Origin: DAOUMU01 sp034409055
GTDB lineage: Bacteria > Chloroflexota > Anaerolineae > 4572-78 > J111
Direction: 5' to 3'
DNA length: 10,754 bases
NCBI GenBank assembly: GCA_034409055.1
Contig: DAOUMU010000288.1
Span: 1 to 10,754 of the forward strand
Positions 5,218 through 10,754 of the stretch are shown here, in pieces. Below the pieces are notes generated by a model. It was not told where the DNA came from, did not search any database, and worked only from the letters and a program-made list of their open reading frames with translations. Every line of letters begins with the position of its first letter. Position 1 is the stretch's first letter. The position numbers and the translations under genes are program-made.

Positions 5218-6822
5218 TTAGACTCTCGGCTTATACAAATCATCGCTAAAACGAATGATACACGTAATCCCATTATCTGTCTTAAATTCAACAGAACCTT
5301 GTAGTTGATATGTTGCCAGGGAGATAATAGTTCGCAGGCCAAGGGTTTGCTGGTCAAAAAAGTTGAAATCTTTATTTACACCAACCCCATTATCTGAAAT
5401 TCTTAATTCTGTTTTATGGTCAGGCAGTTGCTGTAATGATAATTCTATTTCACCGTCACGCCCATCAGGAAAAGCATATTTAAAGGCATTGGTCAAAAGT
5501 TCATTCACAATCAATCCGCTTGGAATAGCTGTATCAATTAACATCAAGACACTTTGCATGTTATATTTTATTTTTATCTGTTGCTCTGAGATATTATGGC
5601 TTCTCATGATTAATTCAGTTAATTCTTTTAGGTAACTGCTCATATCAATTCTTGAAAGGTCTTTCGACTGATATAATTTCTCATGAACAAGCGCCATTGC
5701 CTGAATTTTATTTTCTGTATCTCGAACAAATTTTTCTATTTGAGGACCATCAATCTGTGCAGCTTGCAAGGTAAGGATTGAACAGATAACCTGCATATTA
5801 TTTTTTGTGCGATGATATAATTCACGTAATAATGTTTCTTTTTCTGACAAAGCTGCTTGCAATTGTGTATTTTGCCATTGCAGTTTTTTCTGAAAAGCCC
5901 GTGTTTCGGTTTGATCCCGAAAAACCAGTACTACCCCCCAAATATTATTTTTCTCATCCCGGATTGGCGCACCGCTATCCGCAATAGGACATTCAGAACC
6001 GTCTTTGTTGACAAGAATAGTGTGATTAGCCAACCCCACAGTTATTCCTTTTTCAAGTACTTTGTGAACCGGATTTTCAATCTTCTCCCGGCTGCTTTCA
6101 TTTATTATGTGAAAAACTGACTCCAGTTTTTGTCCATAAACTTCATTTTCCTGCCACCCGGTCAACGCCTCGGCGACATGATTCATGCGCTTGACCCGTC
6201 CGTCTATATCGGTTGAGATAACCGCATCTCCAATCGAATAAAGCGTAGCGAAAAGTTCATTCCTATTGACTTGAAGAGCCCAATTTATCCGCACACTAAT
6301 CATAATCAGGCCTGAAATGAGACCGACCATTAATGATTCAAAAATAAATGGCTGTGAGACCATCCCTTGGACTATATGAGGAAATATGGGAATATCATGT
6401 AAGTAAGCTATGAAGCCCCAGAGTAAAGGTGTGATAAAGATTTGATAACAGAGTAAAACCATCACTATCCAGAAAAAACCATACATAACCGGATTTCTGA
6501 TTTTATCCAGATAGCGGAGATGGCAGTGTCTTATCACTACCAAAATGGGAAGTGTATACATTAGATTGCCGACTAAAACTATATCTAAAGATACTTGATG
6601 AAACCCGGTTATGCAGAGGATAAAAGCCAGCAACAGAGCCATCCACCATCGTTTTAAAAGCACAAAACCAATAAAACCAAAAATCCAGCGCCCCTCAATA
6701 TACACCTCTGTATGAGGAATATTGATGCTCAAATAACTTGCAGCAGCGCCTAAGACAGATAACAGAATAAATAACCATAACTCATGGTCCAGAAACCTCA
6801 TACTATCTGTTATTTTTTTCAA
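5218..6822 (-). CDS. Membrane histidine kinase: multi-helix sensor, PAS, HisKA_2, HATPase
   Basis: A 534-residue protein. Residues about 13-178 contain five to six hydrophobic helices (13-33, 46-70, 78-97, 112-137, 157-178), a sensor embedded in the inner membrane. A PAS domain covers about 187-305 (GDAVISTDIDGRVKRMN). HisKA_2 follows, with the phosphorylated H337 in ELYHRTKNNMQVI. The ATPase domain has its N box at 436-447 (N440, N445), the DNGVGV G1 motif at 477-482 and LGLRTI at 495-500. The start is TTG, supported by AAAGGA nine bases upstream (6832-6837). The ATG at residue 8 has no such site. It phosphorylates the receiver encoded immediately after it. The signal is unknown. The gene is AT-rich compared with the flanking NB-ARC and IS91 genes and lies between two attC-like blocks, which suggests transfer. 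Confidence 0.93.
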   Translation of the reverse strand: MKKITDSMRFLDHELWLFILLSVLGAAASYLSINIPHTEVYIEGRWIFGFIGFVLLKRWWMALLLAFILCITGFHQVSLDIVLVGNLMYTLPILVVIRHCHLRYLDKIRNPVMYGFFWIVMVLLCYQIFITPLLWGFIAYLHDIPIFPHIVQGMVSQPFIFESLMVGLISGLIMISVRINWALQVNRNELFATLYSIGDAVISTDIDGRVKRMNHVAEALTGWQENEVYGQKLESVFHIINESSREKIENPVHKVLEKGITVGLANHTILVNKDGSECPIADSGAPIRDEKNNIWGVVLVFRDQTETRAFQKKLQWQNTQLQAALSEKETLLRELYHRTKNNMQVICSILTLQAAQIDGPQIEKFVRDTENKIQAMALVHEKLYQSKDLSRIDMSSYLKELTELIMRSHNISEQQIKIKYNMQSVLMLIDTAIPSGLIVNELLTNAFKYAFPDGRDGEIELSLQQLPDHKTELRISDNGVGVNKDFNFFDQQTLGLRTIISLATYQLQGSVEFKTDNGITCIIRFSDDLYKPRV

Positions 6823-6831
6823 TTTATATAT

Positions 6832-6837
6832 TCCTTT
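6832..6837 (-). promoter_or_regulatory. Ribosome-binding site deciding the TTG start of the kinase
   Basis: AAAGGA on the minus strand, nine bases before the TTG at 6822. The first in-frame ATG (6801) is preceded by AACAGATAGT, which has no Shine-Dalgarno match. Confidence 0.65.
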
Positions 6838-6844
6838 ATTAAAC

Positions 6845-6972
6845 CCCTAACGCCGCGTTTCACCCGACACCGGGCCAGCAAGACTCCTCCCACCTACAAG
6901 TGCCTTCGCGGGCGCAGAACCTTTGAAAAATAGAGCGGTAGGGGGTCGGGTGCAAACGCTTGGTAGCGCGGC
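6845..6972 (-). other. attC-like site B (long structured recombination-site candidate)
   Basis: Read on the minus strand, the block ends in GGCGTTAGGG, which matches the R' box GTTRRRY at 6 of 7. Its arms are GCGTTTGCACCCGAC (6959-6945) and GTCGGGTGAAACGC (6868-6855): 14 pairs with a single unpaired base, the hallmark extrahelical base of attC. An outer GCCGCG/CGCGGC pair (6972-6967, 6857-6852) and an inner CCTAC/GTAGG pair (6893-6897, 6938-6942) extend it. The R'' box (GCTACCA) is degenerate. At about 128 nt it is as long as Vibrio VCR sites. It separates the membrane-protein gene from the kinase, whose start lies only about 20 bases past the GTTAG. Confidence 0.5.
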
Positions 6973-6987
6973 CTTTGGTTTTGTAAA

Positions 6988-7998
6988 CTATACTGGCGTC
7001 ACGTGGATGTTCCTAAAGTGTGCACATTCGCTGCCACTTTCCCGAAACCCAACACTGCCTACAGCATAGCTTTTGGGGGCAATCGGTGGTTCAAGTATAG
7101 ATTGGTTCAGCACTTCTATTCTTTTTCCCTCTACAGTTAATATAACTATTACTTTCTCTCCCCTGACTTCTATACGTACACCAAACCATTGCTCCCAAGG
7201 AATATTTACAGGCAAAGAAATTGGTTTTTCTTTGCACCACTCCAATTTAGCCCAGTTACCATTATTACAGAAAAGATGATACATCTTCTGTGAATGACAT
7301 TGCAGCATTACATAATTGTTAATATCTTCGGCTCTGACAATCCAAGATGTATACTTATTGATTATTTTAGTTTCAAACTCAAAAATATAGTTTCTCCAAG
7401 ACAAACAAGGCTTCGCTATGCCACCTTTTCCTGAATCAGTCACGACAAGAATCGTCTGATCACTTTCCTGCGACGTATACCAATTGCCAACATACTCCCA
7501 ACGTACTAAACTATGTTCAAAAGCAGTGAATTCAGAGAGTATGTCTGCCCTCTCCATTCTTCTCCAACGTAACAACCACTCGAATAATATAACAAGCACA
7601 AGATAGGCAGTAGAGAATACAATAAGCCGCCAATCTTCATAAGAAAGATACAGAAAAAATTCAACCGTAATGAAAAATGTACTAATTACAAAGTAACGCC
7701 ATTGTCTTAAAAACCATTCAAAAAATTGTCGTAACTTTTCTGACTTTGTGACCCCAATCGCCATAAAAAGAGATATAAAAAGTGGCAATACATAAATAAT
7801 CCACCAATACGGTCCCAACACTTTTTTAAGATGGTCATCCTGAAAGTAAGTATACGCCTCTAAAAATCCCCAAATGCCTGCTACTAATATAAAATAGCTA
7901 CCCAGGAAAGATTTGATGAAAGTTGACAACTTGGACATACTATATGTCTCAATTTTCTCTAATTTCATTTGGTCTATAATTTCAACAACTGTGCGCAT
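6988..7998 (-). CDS. Four-helix membrane protein with LamG/DUF1080-like C-terminal domain
   Basis: A 336-residue protein of unknown function. Hydrophobic helices lie at about 31-50, 64-83, 101-120 and 123-143. Basic residues flank them at the N-terminus, between helices 2 and 3 (KSEKLR, LRQWR) and after helix 4 (RWRRMER), so by the positive-inside rule both ends face the cytoplasm. Residues about 163-334 read as a concanavalin-like beta sandwich: a VRWEYVGNWY strand, YIFEFETKI, WIVRAEDINNYVMLQ, WFGVRIEVRGEKVIVILTVEGKRI, then the closing GSVGFRESGSECAHFRNIHV. That order is typical of LamG and DUF1080 domains, which bind or cleave sugars, but no catalytic motif is evident. The ATG at 7998 lies eight bases past a GTTAGCG box, with ATGs at residues 11 and 21 as alternatives. 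The gene is AT-rich and flanked on both sides by attC-like blocks. Confidence 0.75.
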   Translation of the reverse strand: MRTVVEIIDQMKLEKIETYSMSKLSTFIKSFLGSYFILVAGIWGFLEAYTYFQDDHLKKVLGPYWWIIYVLPLFISLFMAIGVTKSEKLRQFFEWFLRQWRYFVISTFFITVEFFLYLSYEDWRLIVFSTAYLVLVILFEWLLRWRRMERADILSEFTAFEHSLVRWEYVGNWYTSQESDQTILVVTDSGKGGIAKPCLSWRNYIFEFETKIINKYTSWIVRAEDINNYVMLQCHSQKMYHLFCNNGNWAKLEWCKEKPISLPVNIPWEQWFGVRIEVRGEKVIVILTVEGKRIEVLNQSILEPPIAPKSYAVGSVGFRESGSECAHFRNIHVTPV

Positions 7999-8005
7999 CT
8001 CAACG

Positions 8006-8135
8006 CGCTAACGAATTAGAGATTGATGTGGCGCGGCTCAAACAAAGAGAGCCAGATAAAAGTCGAGGGGGTGAAACAAGGTGTCGTGGTTGGACTGAGG
8101 AGGAGCCGCCACATAATCTTTGCCGAAGGCTAAGC
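8006..8135 (-). other. attC-like site A (candidate recombination site upstream of the membrane-protein gene)
   Basis: On the minus strand the block begins with GCTTAGC (8135-8129, one mismatch to RYYYAAC) and ends with GTTAGCG (8012-8006, one or two mismatches to GTTRRRY), eight bases before the next start codon. The main arms are 8020-8039 (AGATTGATGTGGCGCGGCTC) and 8103-8119: all 17 bases of the shorter arm pair, leaving an extra G and an extra CG unpaired. Unpaired bases on one arm only are what define strand choice in attC sites. Total length is 130 nt. A short plus-strand open frame through here is not a gene. Confidence 0.45.
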
Positions 8136-8167
8136 CGGTCGGGCCGCGTAGCCTATTTGGAATTTAA

Positions 8168-8202
8168 GACCAATCAGACCGGCCCCATCGGCCTAATCGG
8201 TC
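8168..8202 (-). other. 14-bp hairpin beyond the transposase 3' end
   Basis: On the minus strand GACCGATTAGGCCG (8202-8189) pairs fully with CGGTCTGATTGGTC (8181-8168) around a 7-base loop, using three G-T wobbles. On the plus strand the same three positions are mismatches, so the structure forms only in minus-strand RNA or single-stranded DNA. It lies 218 bases past the transposase stop. It could be a terminator (only TCTTAAATT follows) or part of the origin end of the IS91-type element. Between 8203 and 8419 I see no gene. Confidence 0.5.
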
Positions 8203-8419
8203 GAGCCCGCCTACCCCCATTCTAACCGAAGCGCCGGAAATTTACCAACTTTTTCGTCTGGATCTCCCTTTGGGGCCAGCCAAGCGGCTCAAGCAGGACC
8301 AGGGCCAGGCTGAAAACAGCCCACTTTCCGGGTAGCGGCAACAAGCCCCCCATGACACCGACCTGAAGTAGCCGGAGCCTGAACCAAAGGCTGTTGCTGG
8401 CTGAGATAACCGATTTTCA

Positions 8420-9514
8420 TCACGGTGGTCGGCACCAAATCGGCTTGAGTTTGACCAGGCGGCGCATCGGTCGGCCGCAGGTCGGGCAGGGCAGGCTGCC
8501 TGGCGGGAGCAACGAGCTGACCTGGGCTTCTGGCTCCCCGGTTGCGGCCGCCTGGGACCCCTGCTGGATCAGCAACAAGAGCCGCACCCGGTTGAGTAAC
8601 TCCCATTTGGCCGGACTGAACAAGCCATAAGAGCGGACCTTTTTGAAACCCTTGGGCAGGACGTGCTGCAAAAATCGCCGCATGAACTTCTCGACCGGCA
8701 GGGTACAATAGCGTCGCTTGCCCTTATTATCATAGTAGCGAAAAGTGACCTGCTCGTTCTCCACCTTCACCAACCGATTGTTGCTGAGGGCCACCCGGAA
8801 AATGTAGGGGGCTAGATACTTCAAGGCCGCTTCACCCCTGCCCACTGCTTGACAATGGACCACCCAATCCTGCTGCCAGACTGCGGCCGGAAGCTGCTCA
8901 GATAGCTCCGTTTTCTCCAGAGCGGCCCGAAACTTGCCCCGGAACAGCTTCGATAGCGGCTTGACGTGGACCAGAAACCCATTCCTGGCCCGTTGCCACT
9001 GCTCAGCCGGCGTCACGCCCCCACCCGGCACCAGGTAGTGGATATGAGGATGATAGCTCAAATCCCGCGCCCAGGTCTGCAGAACCCCGATCATGCCAAT
9101 CTGGCCGCCCACAAAGCGAGGGTCTTGGGCCAGTGCCTGCAAGGCAGCCGCTGAACTCCGAAACAGCAAGTCATACATCAACTTCTGGTGGCTGCGGGCC
9201 AGGTCTCTCAATTCCTCCGGTAAGGTGAAGGTGACCATAAAATAGGGCACCGGCAGCAGCTGGCCCTGTTGTCGGGCCAGCCAGGCTTGCCCGGCCTGGT
9301 GCTGGCATTGGGGACAGTGCCGGTTCTGGCAGGAGTGGTAGCAGTAATGGACCTCCTCACAATGCTCACAGTAGTACAGATGACCGCCCATTCTCGCGGT
9401 CCGGCACTGTTCGATATCGGCCATCGCCCGCCAGTGGCTGGGCAACATCCGGTCCCCATATTTGGCTCGATAGGCCGGCCCATATTGCCTAAATATCTCG
9501 GCTAACGTGGTCAC
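8420..9514 (-). CDS. tnpA: IS91-family Y2 (HUH) transposase
   Basis: A 364-residue rolling-circle transposase. The N-terminal zinc-binding region (about 37-70) has C37, C49, C52, C58, C63, C67 and C70. The HUH metal-binding motif is H157-I-H159 in YHPHIHYLVPGGG. The catalytic tyrosine pair is YLAPY at Y233 and Y237, in the AALKYLAPYIFR motif typical of IS91. A C-terminal CPTC at 343-346 with C361 looks like a reduced zinc ribbon, ending abruptly after WCRPP. The protein nicks DNA at the element origin and drives rolling-circle transposition. The start is GTG inside the stop of the recombinase gene (GTGA overlap), so translation is likely coupled. Length is close to the family norm, with no frameshift. 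Confidence 0.93.
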   Translation of the reverse strand: MTTLAEIFRQYGPAYRAKYGDRMLPSHWRAMADIEQCRTARMGGHLYYCEHCEEVHYCYHSCQNRHCPQCQHQAGQAWLARQQGQLLPVPYFMVTFTLPEELRDLARSHQKLMYDLLFRSSAAALQALAQDPRFVGGQIGMIGVLQTWARDLSYHPHIHYLVPGGGVTPAEQWQRARNGFLVHVKPLSKLFRGKFRAALEKTELSEQLPAAVWQQDWVVHCQAVGRGEAALKYLAPYIFRVALSNNRLVKVENEQVTFRYYDNKGKRRYCTLPVEKFMRRFLQHVLPKGFKKVRSYGLFSPAKWELLNRVRLLLLIQQGSQAAATGEPEAQVSSLLPPGSLPCPTCGRPMRRLVKLKPIWCRPP

Positions 9515-10380
9515 GGCAAGGCAGCCATCAAGCGATTGATGGTCTCAGTGGCTAACGCTTCCTCACTGCGGGTCAAGTGGGTATAGCGGACCGTGCTACT
9601 GAGGCTGCTATGGCCCAGGTATCGTTGAATCAGCCGCAGATTGACCCCCGCTTCCAACAAGTGGGTGGCCCAACTGTGCCTTAAGGTGTGGACGCTGGCC
9701 CGTTTCTGGATGCCGCTGTCGCTCAAGCTGGCCCGAAAGGCTCGCTGCACCCCGCTGACATCCATCGGCTTGGTCGACTGGCTCACCGACCGGCCCCAAG
9801 GCACGGCGGCCGGAAACAGCCAGACCGGATGGCGGTGGCTGACCCAGAAGCTCCGTAGCAGTGCTAAGGTCCGCTCCGGCAGCGGCACATATCGGTCCCG
9901 GCCGCCTTTGCCTTGACGAACGTGAACCATCATCCGGTCACTGTCGATATCGGCCACTTGCAGGCCGACCCCTTCCCGCAGGCGCAGCCCGCACGAGTAG
10001 ATGGTGCTCAAACAGGTCCGGTAGGGGGGCTTCTGCAGGCCACCCAGGAGGCGATAGACTTCCTCCCGACTGAGCACCACGGGCAGCTTTTTCTCTTTGG
10101 GCAGGCGAATAAAGACCGAGGCAGGCCAGGCCCGTTGCAGGGTGTAGCGGTAAAAGAAGCGCAACCCATTCACCGCAACCAGGCACGTACTCCGAGCCGC
10201 TTCCTTTTCATTTCTAAGGTAGAGAAAGTACTGTCGCAGTTCTTCATCACTGACTTGGTCAGGCGATTTGCCGTAGTATTCAGCTAACTGGCGCACAGCC
10301 CGCAGATACGCGTCTTGGGTCTTGTCAGCCAAGCCCCGTAATTGCATATCCTCGATCATTTTTTGGCGTAAGGGTGTCAT
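9511..10380 (-). CDS. Tyrosine recombinase (phage-integrase family) of the IS91-type unit
   Basis: A 289-residue site-specific recombinase. Residues 1-90 form the SAM-like DNA-binding domain (TQDAYLRAVRQLAEYYG, then VNGLRFFYRYTL). The catalytic set is complete: R133 in GLRLRE, K158 in QGKGG, H231 and R234 in HTLRH, H257 in LGHSS and the nucleophile Y266 in VRYTH. The start at 10380 is well supported by GGGAGG nine bases upstream. It is XerC/IntI-like, but I see no extra helix insertion of the integron-integrase type between the second catalytic region and HTLRH, and it is shorter than IntI proteins. Its position, overlapping the IS91 transposase, fits the known paired subgroup. It could assist the element, or in principle act on the attC-like blocks nearby, which is speculation. 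Confidence 0.93.
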   Translation of the reverse strand: MTPLRQKMIEDMQLRGLADKTQDAYLRAVRQLAEYYGKSPDQVSDEELRQYFLYLRNEKEAARSTCLVAVNGLRFFYRYTLQRAWPASVFIRLPKEKKLPVVLSREEVYRLLGGLQKPPYRTCLSTIYSCGLRLREGVGLQVADIDSDRMMVHVRQGKGGRDRYVPLPERTLALLRSFWVSHRHPVWLFPAAVPWGRSVSQSTKPMDVSGVQRAFRASLSDSGIQKRASVHTLRHSWATHLLEAGVNLRLIQRYLGHSSLSSTVRYTHLTRSEEALATETINRLMAALP

Positions 10381-10384
10381 TGGA

Positions 10385-10419
10385 CTATACCTCCCGTTTT
10401 TGAATTACAGGAAGTATAG
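10385..10419 (-). promoter_or_regulatory. Hairpin sequestering the recombinase ribosome-binding site
   Basis: On the minus strand CTATACTTCC (10419-10410) pairs over ten bases, one of them G-T, with GGAGGTATAG (10394-10385). The 3' arm contains the GGAGG Shine-Dalgarno of the recombinase gene. The 5' arm contains TATACT, a -10-like hexamer. The structure could hide the ribosome-binding site in longer transcripts entering from outside, while a transcript started at this TATACT would lack the 5' arm and be freely translated. Confidence 0.5.
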
Positions 10420-10501
10420 CCTTTTTGGCCGTTCTATTCTATTCGGTTGTCCTCTGTTGCTCCTCTTTTCTGCGCGTAGCGCTTAGTTCAACAATTTCTA
10501 T

Positions 10502-10555
10502 ATAGACAAGTCTATCATAATATTATGGAAGACTACTCCTCCACAATATTATGGG
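10502..10555. repeat. Adjacent short palindromes and a direct repeat
   Basis: ATAGAC-AA-GTCTAT at 10502-10515 is followed at once by the perfect palindrome CATAATATTATG at 10516-10527, and ACAATATTATGGG at 10543-10555 repeats its right part. Such a cluster could be an operator or part of the terminus end of the IS91-type unit. From 10556 to the end of the window I see no supported gene: short frames run to the edge on both strands but none has a ribosome-binding site. Confidence 0.4.
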
Positions 10556-10754
10556 CGATGTTTCCACCAAAAATTATACGACGATTTGCCTTTTCTGTAC
10601 ATCTGGTTAAAACAGAACAAAAGTGCCATCGAACAAATGAGCGGTAAATGCCCTATCGGAAGGCACACAATGATGCAGTTACCCGCTATGCCAGGCTTCA
10701 ATACGGGAGTTCCGAAATTTAAATCATCCCAAAACTTTCAGCGGCATCAGCGGT

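Larger units (their letters stand above)
8168..10419 (-). mobile_element. IS91-family element with accessory tyrosine recombinase (ends approximate)
   Basis: The unit consists of a tyrosine recombinase gene followed by a Y2/HUH transposase gene, overlapping by 4 bases. A subgroup of IS91 elements is known to carry exactly this second gene upstream of the transposase. IS91 moves by rolling-circle transposition, with the origin end downstream of the transposase and the terminus end upstream, and it makes no terminal inverted repeats or target duplication, so the ends cannot be read directly. The boundaries given are the outermost hairpins and are only a guess. Both genes are intact and GC-rich, so the element may be active. 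Confidence 0.65.

Noticed and set aside
8028..8225. Plus-strand frame of 65 codons
   Set aside because: It lies within the attC-like block and the 14-bp hairpin; no domain and no ribosome-binding site.
8289..8708. Minus-strand frame of 139 codons overlapping the transposase end
   Set aside because: It is out of frame with the transposase, Pro/Gln/Ala-rich, and has no ribosome-binding site or family match.
9511..10380. Integron integrase (intI)
   Set aside because: The protein is 289 residues, lacks a visible IntI-type extra helix, and overlaps an IS91 transposase, which fits the known paired IS91 subgroup.
10638..10754. Possible plus-strand gene start running off the right edge
   Set aside because: Only 39 codons are visible, no Shine-Dalgarno precedes the ATG, and the minus strand is also open near the edge.

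Overview
The window looks like an accessory region of a high-GC, multi-gene-family bacterium, most plausibly a Chloroflexota (Anaerolineae-like) genome. That guess rests on the NB-ARC/TPR protein with a short helical N-terminal adaptor, the HisKA_2 two-component pair, the IS91-type element with a partner integrase, and the large amount of 7-bp repeat DNA between genes. It is inference from family style, not from a marker gene. Base composition changes sharply along the window: the NB-ARC gene and the IS91 unit are GC-rich, while about 4.6-8.0 kb is AT-rich, so the segment is a mosaic.

Layout. 92-754 (minus): small Cys/His protein with a LexA-like helix-turn-helix end. 755-1768: about 1 kb without a protein gene, holding heptad repeats, a dispersed CCCACAGGGCA repeat, and a possible small RNA (promoter near 1264-1291, two GC-rich hairpins, the second followed by T's). 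1769-3991 (plus): STAND/NB-ARC NTPase with six TPR units, five nearly identical in DNA. 3992-4350: the same kinds of repeats again, in the same order and orientation as on the left side of the NB-ARC gene. 4399-4559: a symmetric multi-hairpin inverted-repeat element. 4560-4731 (minus): a broken coding remnant.

From 4732 to 8135 everything is on the minus strand and is divided by three structured intergenic blocks (8006-8135, 6845-6972, 4732-4826). Each ends, on the minus strand, in GTTAG and has an imperfect long inverted repeat with extra unpaired bases, as integron attC sites do. Between them lie a four-helix membrane protein with a LamG/DUF1080-like domain (6988-7998) and a histidine kinase plus stand-alone receiver pair (5218-6822, 4849-5217). 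My main hypothesis is that this is a gene-cassette array, or a cluster of attC sites without an integron integrase, carrying a complete two-component system as one cassette.

The right end (about 8168-10420, minus) is an IS91-family unit: a tyrosine recombinase and a Y2/HUH transposase overlapping by 4 bases, with a hairpin at each side. The last 330 bases hold small palindromes but no gene I can support.
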